Notes: generated by a model not told the origin, from the sequence alone. Shown: positions 46,371 to 59,802, counted from the first letter of the stretch. The stretch is 64,000 nt of DNA from Pomphorhynchus laevis (GCA_012934845.2 WNNJ02001015.1:20045-84044); one strand, 5' to 3'. A program made the numbers and translations.

Positions 46371-47043
46371 GGTTGATTGTCAAACCAGCGGTTATATGTA
46401 CATGATGTGTTTATGATATTTAAGCAGATTTTTCACGATTTCTTGTCTAAGAAGAACATTAATTCTGATGTTCGTTAAAACTGCAGTCGTTACAGTCTTA
46501 CTCACGAAACAAAATAAATTAATTTAATATTTATCAATACTGAAAATGTTAATGTATTTATTATCTTACATTCATCTTAATTCATTTCATTCAAGTTCAT
46601 ATGCAACTTGAATTTCAGTCTTACTCACGAAACAAAACAAGTTTAAATAAAACAGATTCGCGAAATTGAACGTGAAGTAAATAAAAAAAGATGCATGATT
46701 AATTCTACAACTTAAGGGAGGAAAAGAACATAAACGAAATTTAATAATAAACTTGTGAGAGAGCGATTTTCGAAATTTTTATATTTTAAGTATTTAAGTA
46801 TTGCAGTCGTGTCAAAATAGACTTTCAATTCTTTTTACTTTGCGGTCAATAAAAGCAATGGAAAATTAATCCTTAGAAGATTTCTGTAACAACTTTGCTG
46901 TAAGAGAAATACAACTTTGTAGTCTTTTAAAGTTTACAGCTTTAAAGTCGTTTTTCTTGCTTGACACTTTGTTGTCAACTAAAGTTATTTGACATCTTCG
47001 TTGTCAAAAATGGCTGTCACAGAGTGACATTTACTATTTCAAA

Positions 47044-47394
47044 GTGGCTATAGAGATATTCACAATGTCACCAAAGAACATAAATGGATTTTTAGATTCC
47101 AGTCATTCCATTGTAAACATGCCCTCGGTGTTCAAAGATTTAGATACGAAACTATATTATAGAAACTATAATTTGGTTTATGAATTTATTAATAATTTCA
47201 ACAACAACATTATACTAGTTAAGAATCACATTCGTATCGAAAGAAACTTCAACGATGGATGTAAATACATGATAAAAAGTAATCTGTATTCAAAAACAAT
47301 ATGTCAACTAATTCGTCAATGCCAAGTTTTCATTGCAGCTAACTGTATCAATATTAATTTAAAATATATGGTCCGATTTATGTCAAACTCATGA
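47044..47394 (+). other. Open frame in intron, unrecognised
   Basis: A 116-codon frame beginning MAIEIFTMSPKNINGFLDSS. It has a lower AT content than its surroundings but no known motif. It lies in the SAM3 intron on the gene strand without obvious splice sites. It may be a decayed element ORF or chance. A second frame at 47936-48190 is likewise unassigned; the remaining intron to 49266 is AT-rich. Confidence 0.2.
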
Positions 47395-49266
47395 GTTAAA
47401 TCAACCATGTCACTTTCATTTATCTAGAAAGAAAATTCAATGCATCGTGTTTAGGAGAAATGGAATTGACGTAGTAGCTCGATTCTTATGTTCTTTATAT
47501 AAGCACTACCGTTGAGATGATCAATCATTCATACAAATTGTTTCTTTTATCACGTCGACAATTTGCATCAGTCACTAACACACATGCACAAATTATATTC
47601 ATAATTCAGGTTTAAATTCATTAGGTTTCGCTACTTAAATTCGTTCGTAACTTATCGATTAAAATTTTTGAACGAAGTTACTCGCGAGAATGACCAATGT
47701 CAAATTGATTGGTGACTCACTTAATTCGACGCTTTCTACGATATCAATTGTATATTAAATGGTACATTATTAATGTTACATTTGTATGTTAATGTGTATT
47801 CGAAAGCCATTCAGTGAAAACAAAGTCATCCTAGTGCAAATATTTGTCGACCAAAATATAACTTTTCGTTTTGCTTTATATCTTCAAATTTCAAATATTA
47901 CATAAAAATAAATTTAGACTAAATATCGTGTTTATATGTCATGTGCAAGTGTCCTATTGTTGAACGCTTGTTTATCCGTAAGAAGAAACATGCCGAATTC
48001 CCACAAGTACAAAGGATGGGAAAGATTCACAGACTACTTAGTAAAAGCTTATGCAAACAGAGGAGGAGGTTTTAAAAAAGTTATGTTGCGCGTAAAGCGA
48101 CAGCTAGACGTGTACTTGTTAATACCAGATCAACGTATATATAATACTCAACATATAGAATCCAGCTATGTATATACTCTGCATATATAAAGTCAAGATT
48201 TACATAAATAGAGAGAGTCCAGCAATATATACTCTACATATAAATAGAAAGTCCAGCAATATATACTATGCATATATAAAATTCAGCATTTATATAATTA
48301 TAAATGCTGATTAATTATAATTATAATAAATTATATAATTTATAATTATAATAAATTATATAATTTATAATATAAATAATATAATTTACATTTATAATTC
48401 TTAAAATTATAAGACTATATTTAACTCTGTTGAAAGGTTCCGGATACTTTGTATTTGTTAGCATTTTTGGAATTTAAGTTAAATAGATGATGATTTTTTA
48501 CAATATGGATGGTTAATTCTTTACACTCTAGATATAACAATGATACATGTGCTGACAATGTTTTGGACCCTAGTGCTGTTAGTAATGGATTACAAAGTTA
48601 AAGCATTATAGTGTGATAATACGGGTAGCAGTCTATACCACATCTTGATAATTGTATGTAGAGTGAATCCATAGTTTAGCAAATGCTCATCGTCAATGAT
48701 TAAGGTGATATCACTGCCCCGCTAGTGATTGGTCTGCACACAAGATAATTTATGATTTACTTGATAATTAATTTACTTTATTTTTTTATAAATTTACTGA
48801 TATTAGAAGACTAAAAAAAATTTAAAGTGGAGCGAAATTTCGTCATTCTGAAATTAGCAAACCGAGTTTTGTGCACTTGTTATATTTTATAGTATATTTA
48901 CTATTTTCAATAATATAAAATATTACAATCTCGTGATAATTAACATAATTATGTGTTCTTGTAAAATTTACTTCTCAATTAGTGTCTTTCTACTTAACGC
49001 GGTTTCTCTGTCCATGATCTACAATATCGTAATAGACTTCAAATTACCAAAATGCATTTAGTTCTTGCTGATAAATTCTAGTTTATTTTTATTCGTCTTG
49101 AAGGTTTCCATAAATGACATTATCCATGTTTGCTCATAATATTATGTAATATGTTAATGTTATGTGTGAAATATGTAAATTTATATATTTATTGCGTAAT
49201 CACGCTTTTCACTGACTACTTTGTTAATTGTTAGGTATATTTGTAAATAATTAATTATATTAATTA

Positions 49267-49300
49267 ATTCGTGTATCAATTAATTAATTGATACACGAAT
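49267..49300. repeat. Perfect 34-bp palindrome
   Basis: ATTCGTGTATCAATTAA is followed immediately by its reverse complement, with no spacer, 55 bp before a SAM3 exon. It could be a fold-back tip or a footprint of a palindromic element. Confidence 0.75.
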
Positions 49301-49355
49301 CATTTGTTAATTGCAACGTTTTATGACGATTGGTATTATTTTTGTGCTTTTAAAG

Positions 49356-49544
49356 ATATTAGAACCTCGTTTCGATTCGGAATGCTTGGCGGATATATTG
49401 GCAATTCCTAATTTGAAAACTTTGCTCAGACGTCATTTAAGTAATCATTTTATTAATCTTGTGGGACAAGAAGTATATCGTAAGAAGATGGAGCTAATGC
49501 ATTCTCACCATTACTTCCCATTAGATGTTCACGCTAAAGTAAAG
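49356..49544 (+). CDS. Liprin-beta: Liprin-beta exon: SAM3, second part
   Basis: Bounded by GCTTTTAAAG and GTAATC. It reads ILEPRFDSECLADILAIPNL then KTLLRRHLSNHFINLVGQEV, matching human VLEPRFNVETMAQLLNIPPNKTLLRRHLATHFNLLIGAEA. It then runs into the post-SAM region (HYFPLDVHAKVK, human DYVLLTATAKVK). 63 codons, phase 0 at both ends. The ATG at 49311 lies in the intron and is not the start. Confidence 0.95.
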
Positions 49545-49606
49545 GTAATCATACATTAAATCTCTAATTTTAATGTATTTTTTTGAAAATAAAATTTTAA
49601 TTTTAG

Positions 49607-49768
49607 CTACAGAAGAAATTCTTTTCCTATCGAAAGCCAAAAACATCATCCGATATACGATCAGCTGGCCTTGTTTGTCCAGTTGGTGATATCGGTAGCT
49701 TTTCTAATGCTTTCGATTATCGATCGCAATGTAAATACAATCAATCTCCAATTCCATTTGCTGATAAG
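49607..49768 (+). CDS. Liprin-beta: Liprin-beta exon: C-terminal tail
   Basis: Bounded by AATTTTAG and GTATGT after a 62-nt intron. It reads LQKKFFSYRKPKTSSDIRSA then GLVCPVGDIGSFSNAF, comparable to the human tail with a basic stretch, the EYVCPMEL segment and later QIGAFS. If the donor is not used, the frame continues 9 codons to a TAG (KVCKATIE), which would be an alternative C terminus. 54 codons, phase 0. Confidence 0.85.
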
Positions 49769-49874
49769 GTATGTAAAGCAACCATCGAATAGTAACTGAA
49801 GTCGTTCATTCTTTCGGATGACAATTCATTGTTTGAAGTTGTAATAAGGCGAATAATTAAATTAAGTTATATTT

Positions 49875-50880
49875 AAATAATATTGTTTAAGGCTTCAAGA
49901 CACTGTATATTAATCAGTTAGATAAAACTAATAAATATATCATGAATCAGGTAAGATATTTGGTAAATCAAGCCTAAGCACAGTAACATGATGTTATAAT
50001 TTTAAAAGTAGAAACTAAACAACCAGTCAATAAAGACCCACATCATTACAGATAATGTAGGATTATAGCTACAAATTATTGTTCTTAATTGCGTCGGATA
50101 AAACGTATGTACAAGTCGTCATACTTTAAATAAACCACGATATTTTAGGGGATTGCGCCATTCTAAATTAATTTGCTAGATTTAATCAGTAAACCGGAAC
50201 TGTATATGAAATAATTCAGAAGGTGCTTTAGAGTGTTGTATACTTCAATAGGAGTTCATTTAGTAAAACAAATGAACGCTTGCTATTTGTAATTGTGTTG
50301 TAAAAATAAAAATTTTACAATTGCGGATATCATGTACGTGCACGGCTAGGGCTATCCAAGCGCGATCTGTGCTTAGCCACGTCAGAACGATTTGATTAGC
50401 CTTGTAAAATTAATTTGCGGAGCTCTACAATATCTAGTAGTTGATAGATTACCTTTGGTGCAGCAAATGACATCTTATATCGGTTGCAGTGCTTAACGGA
50501 AATGAACGTGTCTAATTTAAATGTAAATTAAAATAATCTAACTTTATTTACATACACATCTAAGGTCTTATCGGTTTGTCATTTCCAAGCTTTCTGTAAA
50601 ATCTTTATCACATTTTATACTATGTTAGAGATCGCATCTTCTTTAAAAATATTAGGTTAGAGGAACTTATTTTAGTATTAGAAAAATAACTTTTATATTT
50701 AACAAAAAAGTAATGACGTCATAACCTAGTCGGTTATAACTTCTCACAAAAAGTCGTTATAAGGTATAAAATTTTACATTTTTGAAGACTTCAAAGTTGT
50801 ATGATTCAAGTACGCTAATTATATATTTATACAACATTTATTTATTATTAAATAAATAATTATTGATGAATTAATAACTA
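49875..50880 (+). repeat. 1-kb interspersed repeat, copy 2
   Basis: Same orientation and nearly the same sequence as 20001-21035, with small indels (a stretch near 20230-20270 is shorter here). It begins AATAATATTGTTTAAGGCTT and fades after ATTATTGATGAATTAATAACTA. The segment 50881-51000 resembles its interior (GATCTGTGCTCA…, CTAACGGAAATGACAGT) and is a diverged extra piece. Confidence 0.85.
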
Positions 50881-51094
50881 GAGATCTGTGCTCAACCACC
50901 TAAGATAATCGATGATAAAAAGGCCAATATACTTGTAATTTTATATGGGTCGCATTGTCTAACGGAAATGACAGTGTCATTGACTGCTGTCGACTTGATC
51001 AAAATAAAATAAAATTCCTTTGTTACTTAAAATGGTTTAATTTATATAATAATTCAATAAAACAAAAAATACAATGCAAAAATACGTTTATTGT

Positions 51095-52030
51095 CAGCTT
51101 TACGATATAAATTGATAATAATTTAAATTGATGTTAATTTAATGTTTATATCTAGATATTATCATTGATATTAGTTTAATTAAGAATAAGGCTGCCCGGA
51201 TAAATTTGTTCACTAATTGAATAAAAATTATTAGAATTAAATACACATATATCATCAATGTATCGAAACGTATATTTCATATACTTATATAGTTTAGATT
51301 TATTTTTTAAACAGTTATGAACAAATTCATATTCTATAAAGCTTAAAAATAAGTCAGCTATAATTGGACTACTATTACATCCCATTGGCACACCTTTTAT
51401 TTGTCTAAATATAGATAACTATAATGCATATCAAACTTTAAGGCTAAGATTGTTCGCATATCTATCTTTAAGGATTCTATTAATTCAATTTTATCCATAT
51501 ATTTAGGTTTACTTGATGGTTTAATTTTTGTTAGATATGCGTTATAGTTTTTATAACGTATATACCTATATCTTTGTCCGAATATCAGATTAATTAATTT
51601 TACTAACGCTTCTTTAATATCTACTAAATCAAGATTTTATAAAGCGTACTAAAATCGTATGTATTTATATTTTGAAAATTTATTCCTTTTGTCTGTTCTA
51701 AAAATTCTTTTGTAGAATTAATACTGAAATAGTGTTTTATACCAGTATTAATTTCGATTATCCTACAATATTTTTTGAAGTGTGCTTTAATTACTTTAAG
51801 TATTTTATTCATATAAACTATGAGAGGTTTTAAAGCACTAGATATGAACCTAGGTTTTATTAGATTTTTATGTAATTTTGGATTCCAATATAATATAGGT
51901 ATAGTTTTATTATCTGATTCAATTTTTATACCCTTTTTATCCATTATAGAACAATGACTTGTGATAATTGTTTCTATATTTAAATCGCTACGTTAATATT
52001 TAAATAATTATAATTTACTTTTCGAATATA
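51095..52030 (-). mobile_element. Penelope-like element fragment, copy C
   Basis: RT segments of the same PLE family: palm piece YWNPKLHKNLIKPRFIS at 51624-51944, motif A vicinity TYDFSTLY, and motif B/C piece PMGCNSSPIIADLF … FRYIDDICVF at 51176-51391. Overall order is preserved but the copy is broken and more diverged than copies A and B. No 3' terminus is attached. Confidence 0.8.
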
Positions 52031-52764
52031 AGCTTAATTAATTTTTTAACACATTAATATTGGTTTATAAAATAAACCAGATTTTAGTTTATAAAATAAA
52101 CTTATTAGCTAAAATTGTAAGCTACATGCGCCTGTTAAATGATATGTTAAAACACGGCATATATTTATGTGGTGCTTATCATCAAATGGATGCTGCAAGA
52201 CATATTATATATTAAATCCATTTTGAATACAATGAATTGAGTAGAACTGACAAGCATCAATGCCATATTTTTGGTAAAATCCTATGCTGTACAGCAGTAG
52301 CACAATTCATACTGCTATGAATTCTCAAGTAAACTTAAAGACCAGAGAGAATTACTAGCAAGCGCTTTTTTGTACATGGAGATGATTGAGTCATGATTCA
52401 ACATCTACTATAGATTTTTCGAATAGGCTGGAGGATAAAAATATTATTTTTAAGAGGCTGTTATGTTTAATATCTAATAGGAATAATGCAATAGTAATGG
52501 ATGTTAGTAGCAATGTGATGGCAATATTATTTCTTTGACTTTTTGTCCAAATCTGTTATAAAATTATCTCATTAGCTAACACATGCATACTATAATCGCG
52601 ACAATGGATGCTACGATATTTAAAACCATCAGGTTCTAACATCAATTATCCAGATAGCATTTTTTAATTCATAACAATTGGTAATACAATGTAATATCAA
52701 GTTTATATGCGTAAGAAATAATTGATACGAGTCAAATTATAAAAGATAATTTTATTCCTTCTAA
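52031..52764. other. AT-rich non-coding DNA
   Basis: I see no gene or clear repeat in this stretch. Confidence 0.4.
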
Positions 52765-52885
52765 ATTTTGACCGAAATTGTGAATTAACACTAACCGGAA
52801 TTGTGAATTAACACTAACCGGAATTGTGAATTCATTCTTCCTATATCCGGAATTGTGAATTCATTCTTTCTATAACCGGAATTTT
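52765..52885. repeat. Tandem repeat CCGGAATTGTGAATT
   Basis: Four to five units of about 24-32 bp (CCGGAATTGTGAATTAACACTAA, then CCGGAATTGTGAATTCATTCTT…) lie immediately upstream of the PLE endonuclease piece. The position suggests that it may belong to the element's leader. Confidence 0.75.
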
Positions 52886-52979
52886 GACTTTATTTACGAG
52901 CACTAATCAAAATTTATATTCACAATATATTTAGAATATAAAACCTATGATCTCCTTCTACTTCACAATGTCTTTATTA

Positions 52980-55025
52980 TATCAAAATTCTGTTCTTTGT
53001 CTATGAACAGCGTATCAAATGTTAAAACTAGGTTTAGGCAACACATATCGTATTCAGTAAACTTGTCGAAATTTATTTCAATTATAAATAATTTTAAATT
53101 ATTTATTTTAGAACATATTATCGAAGAAAACATCAATATTAAATCAAAAACTATTAGAAAGAGAAGATTTTTGGATTAAAACGCTTAATTCCATGTACCC
53201 GTTAGCATTGAATGACGTGGTACTATAAATTTACAGTAGTATATACATAATAAACAACTATATTATAATAATCCGGTTAAACGCAAACCAAGAAGTCATG
53301 GTGATAAAAGGAATAGGAAAAATAGAGTTAAAAATATTAAAAAAGATATGTATATAAATGAACGATTAGAAATATTAAAACAACTTTTAAGAGATAATAA
53401 GCTGAAAGATTTTTATGTAAATATAAGAAGTTTTTCTAAAGATATCATTTGTTCAATAAATCAAAAATTAATTAACGACTATGATAGGCTAAGTTGTATA
53501 ATAGACAGCTATTGTAATACAAAATACTATAATCATACAATAAATGTAAATAATAACAATAGAAAATATACATTAACCATAAACTTCATTAATAAATGTA
53601 TAGATAACATAAATATAGCCGGACTTTTAAATAATTCTAAAAGTAAAGAAATAATAGGGTCCGATTTAAGTAAATATATTCCCAAAATAAGGTATAAACT
53701 CCTACCACCATTAGGACGAAAAATTTGTAATTATAATAAAGAATTAAAATCAATATGTAACGATAATATTAGAAACAAATGGAAACAGAATGCAATTGTA
53801 AAAGTCTTAGTTTTGATAAAATAAATGAACATATATGTACCCATAATCTAGAATTAATTGAAAATTGTGAATTAAGAAAGCTGCTATCAAAAGGGTATAA
53901 ATATAGATTAAATAACAACAACGACAAAAATAAAATTTACAGTTCGTTATATAAATATTTAAATGATTACTTTAGTAAGCTGATTAATAGTGAAAGCTCG
54001 AATATATCTAAGATAAAAATTTGGAAAGATTATATATTTGATAAAATTAAAAATAAAATGAAAATAACAAACAATTATAAAAGAAAAGATAAAATTAATA
54101 AAGATATGTATAAAGAACTTACTAAATTAAAGGATAATTATATAATAACAACTATTGATAAAGCTAGTAATAACTTTGTCTTCATATGCAAAAAGCTTTA
54201 TTATGATATACTAATGAAAGAGGTTAATTCTGATGATTTAAATGTAAATCCAACATATGAACGTAGTGAGTTGAGTTTAGAAACAATTATTACAAGTCAC
54301 TGTTCTATAATGGATAAAAAGGGTATAAAGGTTGAATTAGATAATAAAACTATACCTATATTATATTGGAATTTAAAATTACATAAAAATCCAATAAAGC
54401 CTAGGTTCATATGTAGTGCGTTTAAATGTACATTAAAACCACTTTCTGTCTATATGAATAAAATACTTAAAGTAATTAAAGCACATTTTAAAAAATATTG
54501 GGAGATTAATATACATTTATATGTTATAATAACTAACTTATTTAATAGTAACCCAAAAACAGCTGACTTATTTTAAACTTTATAGAGTATAAATTTGTTA
54601 TAATAACAAATATCGAATATATGTTTTGATACATTGTATCAAAACCTATATACTATAAAATATAATACATTAAATAATAAAATTTCATGAATTGCCATAA
54701 TATGACAAAAAATAAAAAATTAATCTAAATTATATTAAGATATAGAAGCCTTAAGTATTTTAATAAATCAAAATTATTCAAAAGTATGGACATTTATATT
54801 TAGACAAATAAAAGGTGTGCCAATGGGAGGTAATAGTAGCCCAATTATAGCTGACTTATTTTTAAGCTGTATAGAATATAAATTTGTTCATAACTGTGTA
54901 AAAAATAAATCTAAATAATATAAAGATAAAATAGATGTTTCGATACGTTGATGATATATGTGTATCTAACTCTAATAATTTTTATTCAATAAGCGAACAA
55001 ATTTATCCTGGTAGCCTTATTCCAA

Positions 55026-55123
<98 letters not shown>

Positions 55124-55440
55124 GAAGTATATATCTAGCTATAAACATTAAATTAACATCAATTAAAGCTATTATTTATTTATATCATAAAGATGACATT
55201 TAAATTTACAAGAAACATTTTTGCATTAGCATTCATGCATACCATATAATATAAAATATTATACATTTAACAATGAAATTTTAAGAAATGTCATAATATA
55301 TTATTAAATTGGTTTCCTTCAAAATCAATATATGCATATTTTAAATTAAGTTACTATAAAAATAAAAACAAACAAAAAATCGTAAAATATATATCATATA
55401 AGTACAATTTAAAATAATTTTAATTGAAGCGAGGAATTAG
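52980..55440 (+). mobile_element. Penelope-like element, copy D, with upstream GIY-YIG piece
   Basis: From 5' to 3': a GIY-YIG nuclease C-terminal piece (KTRFRQHISYSV, FILEHIIEENINIKSKT, then WIKTLNSMYPLALND near 53180-53215), the N-terminal domain frame 53348-53824, a frame 53779-54576 with ECNCKS, TIDKASNNFVFICKK and PIKPRFICSAF, and after a gap the motif B region near 54815-54870 and FRYVDDICV at 54940-54970. The nuclease piece lies upstream of the RT, the permuted order that defines the Naiad/Chlamys group; most PLEs carry it downstream. The copy is broken and rearranged. A TA microsatellite has expanded inside. Confidence 0.8.
55026..55122. repeat. (TA)n microsatellite
   Basis: About 48 TA units without interruption, inside PLE copy D just after the YVDD region. 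Confidence 0.97.
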
Positions 55441-56754
55441 CTTCGAAACCAGATGACAAAGCAGTTTCTTCCGATGAACTCGAATCTTTATTCTGATATA
55501 TCGCTGTTATTTATTAGTCAATTCATAAAAATTGAGGATTTAAAATTTAAAGCTGAATTTACTCAGATTTAGGTATTCATATTTTTACCTTATAAAAATC
55601 AGAATTATATGAAATCTTAAAATTAAAATATTTATTTTTACTTTCATAAATAAATTTTAATTTACTGAACAACGTTGATCATTAGGTGATTCGAATAAAC
55701 CTGACTAATTAATATGAACTTATATCAGGATAACTATACATAGCATATATTTTAAATAAAGCATGTACGATATCTTTAAACAACACCAAGTTCTGCTTTT
55801 GATTATGAAACTTCGAACCTTGTTTAATCAATAGAGAATGATTCTTAAAGAACGCTAAATGTTATCGACCCAGTATGGAAACGATAATATACAAGTTCCC
55901 TAAATTCTTTGCGAACTTAGTGCTGAAAAAGTACATAATACCAAGTTCGCCCGACTTAATGACAGGAAAGAAAATAAGCTTCCTCTCATTCGGATTATTT
56001 TAAATCTATCTCTATCTTTTGTACAAAAAGTAATTTACGCTGCATCCAAATAAAGAACTAATGACGCTCCAGAATCTGTATATTCGAATCAAGATATCTC
56101 CAAAGAAAACAATAAACGTGCGTTTACAGTCCCTTTTAACCGCCCAATATGTGATTTATCAAACAACATGCGATTAGAAAGAAAGCATAGTATCATTCCC
56201 TTTTTCGCATCAATTTCATCCTATGAATGACTAACCTAATGCGCCAGCACCTTTTAATTGACAAAGACAAGCAAAGCACACTACTGCTAATCAGAGCTTG
56301 TTCTTATCTACAAAATAGATAGACTCAGTTAACTTAGCTTATCCATTAATTGGCTATTTCCATGTCGTACTAAGTTTGGATAATTATCAATGGGTTAATT
56401 ACCAATTAAATACTTATAATATTCAATAACTGAACACAATCGATATTCGACGAAAGTATCAAACGCTGATGAGCATTTTCGTTTCGCAGTTGTAAACTAG
56501 CAAGCAAATTGTAGTAATGCATAATTTAAACAAATAAACCACTAACGAATTGGATTAATTCTCATACTAAACATACACAAACGTACATAAACTTTGGTAA
56601 TTTATTATTCTAAATCAAAAATAAATCAGATCTACTGATTTAAATTATTATAAAAGTGAAAAAAAAATTATTTCTTTGTGAAAATATATTTCGTAATTTT
56701 GAAATCAGCTACGATATCATTCATTAAAGACTCAATTCCATATACCGTGACCCA
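55441..56754. other. Non-coding DNA, no gene
   Basis: Slightly less AT-rich than average, but I find no exon, domain or repeat with clear borders. Confidence 0.35.
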
Positions 56755-56850
56755 CGGTATATGATCGAGGTTCATATACCCACGGTCATATACCCACGGT
56801 CATATACCCACGGTCATATACCCACGGTCATATACCCACGGTGGGACCGG
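56755..56850. repeat. 14-bp tandem repeat CATATACCCACGGT
   Basis: Five head-to-tail units preceded by the related ATATACCGTGACCCACGGTATATGA, which is itself an imperfect palindrome. Confidence 0.9.
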
Positions 56851-57386
56851 TATTTAACTCTTTAGTACTATATCCGATCTTATCTTATTTATCTTATGTC
56901 AGCTTTTAACCTTTTTTTATATATTGGTATAATTTCGTCCACTACCGCTCTGCAAAGATACACCCTGACACATAAGAAGTGTATGTGTATGTGCGTTTAT
57001 TTTAAAAAATCTTATATTTTAAAATCATAAATATGTTCAATCGATTAAAGCATTTGTTTGATAATTAAACTCTTTTGTACTCTATCCGATCTTATCTTAT
57101 TTTATATATATTTTTTCAATATAACAGAAGACGAAATATAATTATTTTATATAATTTTTTACAATATAACAGAATACGAAGTAAAATAATAATAAATTAA
57201 TATTAAATTATTATTAAGAGAAGACGAATAAAATATAATAAAGGCCATAAGATAAGTTTAATTAAATTAATATTAACTTATTTTAAATATTTAATAATAT
57301 TAATTTGTTTTATGCATTATAATCAATTACACTAATAATTCATTACATCAATAATTTTATTTCCTAATAATCATTTTTTGTGATAG

Positions 57387-57437
57387 GATAAACATTTTTG
57401 TCCGAATTATGATCAGATTGCAATGAGCACAATGAAG
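57387..57437 (+). CDS. Liprin-beta: Candidate 3' liprin-beta exon (51 nt)
   Basis: TTTTTTGTGATAG precedes and GTAAAT follows 17 codons reading DKHFCPNYDQIAMSTMK, phase 0 at both ends, fitting the phase-0 end of the exon at 49768. No homology supports it beyond a general likeness to the acidic vertebrate tail. It would imply a 7.6-kb intron. Confidence 0.3.
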
Positions 57438-57439
57438 GT

Positions 57440-57720
57440 AAATCATTTTAATAGCTTGGAATTTTGATTAATAATTTTAATTTTTAACTTCATTTTAATT
57501 TTATTTTAATTTTATAAATAAAGCTAAATAAAATAAATAATAAAATAAATATTCATTTTAATTTTATTTTAATTCTATAAATGAAGCTAAAAATAAAATA
57601 AATAAATAATAAAATAAATATTCATTTTAATTTTATAAATAAAGCTAAATAAAATAAATAAATAAATAATAAAATAAATATTCATTTTAATTTTATAAAT
57701 AAATAAAATAATAATATATA
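57440..57720. repeat. AT-rich tandem repeat, ~55-bp period
   Basis: The unit TTCATTTTAATTTTATAAATAAAGCTAAATAAAATAAATAA… recurs about four times with variable A/T tracts. Confidence 0.6.
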
Positions 57721-57936
57721 TAAATAAATAAAAAAGCTAAATATATTAGTGTAAAGTTAACTTCTTTAAATTTAATCATAACTTATATTAATAATTAATA
57801 TTATTAATATTATTGAAATAATTGAACAAAATGAATTAAATTTTTAATTGAAATAATAAAATTCCTACTAATTTTAATTTTTAACTTCATTTTATTTTTT
57901 TTGAATTTTATAAATAAAGCTAAATAATGATAAATT

Positions 57937-58940
57937 AAATCAGCTAACTGAGTCTACGTATTTAATATAATTATAAAATAAACAAAACATAATAATGCTA
58001 AATCAAAATTTAATAATTAAATAATAAAATTAATAATTGTTTTTAGATTTTTATAATTTATATCAAGTCAAAATAAAAAATTGAAATTTAAAAAGTTAAT
58101 TTTTATGAATTGACTAATAAATAACAAACTATGTATCAGAATAAGAATTAGAGGTCATCAGGACGAACTGCTATGCTATCAATACTTTTTTTACTGTTTT
58201 TATGAATTGACTGTTTCTGATTCTAATTCATTGCCATAATAATTTTCATCAGTTCGTGATGCACAACAAATTTACAAATTAAATCAGCTAACTGAGTCTA
58301 CGTATTTAATATAATTATAAAATAAACAAAACATAATAATGCTAAATCAAAATTTAATAATTAAATAATAAAATAAATAATTGTTTTTAGATTTTCTATA
58401 ATTTAAATCAAGTTAAAATAAAGAATTAAAATTTAAAATAAACTTCATTTTTATGAATTGACTAATAAATAACAGACGTTGTATTAGTCAAATCAGCTAA
58501 CTGAGTCTACGTATTTAATATAATTATAAAATAAACAAAACATAATAATGCTAAATCAAAATTTAATAATTAAATAATAAAATAAATAATTGTTTTTAGA
58601 TTTTCTATAATTTAAATCAAGTTAAAATAAAGAATTAAAATTTAAAATAAACTTCATTTTTATGAATTGACTAATAAATAACAGACGTTGTATTAGTCAA
58701 ATCAGCTAACTGAGTCTACGTATTTAATATAATTATAAAATAAACAAAACATAATAATGCTAAATCAAAATTTAATAATTAAATAATAAAATTAATAATT
58801 GTTTTTAGATTTTTTATAATTTAAATCAAGTTAAAAAAATGAAATTTAAAATAAACATCATTCTTATGAATTGACTAATAAATAACAGACGTTGTATCAG
58901 AATAAAAATTAGAGGTCATCGGGAGGTACTGCTATGCTAA
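57937..58940 (-). mobile_element. PLE 3' termini: single copy plus 209-bp tandem array
   Basis: One terminus copy runs 57937-58190 (AAATCAGCTAACTGAGTCTA … AGAGGTCATCAGGACGAACT). Then 58281-58489 and 58490-58698 are head-to-tail units of exactly 209 bp, and 58699-58935 is a third unit that continues into the structured part (AGAGGTCATCGGGAGG). The internal junctions GTATTAGTC|AAATCAGC are identical. Tandem terminal repeats are a known feature of PLE insertions. No RT is attached. Confidence 0.9.
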
Positions 58941-59802
58941 CTTATAGTTAAATAAGTAAACTTATGCTAAGTTAACTTATTTATTTAGTAGAAAGTTAAC
59001 TTCTTCAGTAAATTTAACCATAATTTGTTAATATTAATTATTAATATTATAATTATATTAATATTAATTATATTATAATTAATATTAATATTTTTGAAAT
59101 ACTTGAACTAAATGAATTAAATTTTTTATTGAAATAATACAATTCCTACTAAAATTAGCTTTTAGTTACGCTAAAGCAAAAACATGACCTTTATAAATCG
59201 AAACTACCAAAAAGCTTTCATTACCTCAATACATTCGCATGATTCATTTAGTAAATGGAATTTATGTAAAATACAATTAGCACAAAATGTCTGCTTTTAA
59301 AATTGATGATATAGCTGACTATTAAATGACTAATAAATTGATGCGAGATTGCTGATATTTCCTATTTTAAGTCATTCTAATAATTGATTCTAACGTGTTT
59401 CATCACGATAAATACTTTTTTAATTTCAAAATAATTTATTTTTGCGTTTTATTAGTTTCTTAAATGCTGAAAAGTGGAATTCTAGCCGGTAGATCAATCA
59501 GTTCGATGTAATCGAACTGATTACGTCGAATTGGTTTTTACATCGAACAAAATTTTCTGTCTTTTTCCTAGCGAATTACGATACTTGAAAATAGAAGAGG
59601 ATTTTTTTCTTCCTTGATCTATGCTATTATTGAATTTTGTGTTCAAGTTATTTATTGTGTTTATATGATCGATGTTGATCGATGAAAATACAATATAAAT
59701 ATATTATTAATATTATAAATATATATTATAATATATTATAAATATAATATAATAATACAATTATTATATTTATTTTTATCGTAAAATGTTTCAAACAGAC
59801 TT

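Noticed and set aside
49311-49355. ATG start upstream of the SAM3 exon
   Set aside because: The bases before 49356 are intron; homology and the acceptor AG place the exon start at 49356.
56755-56850. CRISPR-like array of short repeats
   Set aside because: Units are directly adjacent without spacers, and the genome is eukaryotic; it is a plain tandem repeat.
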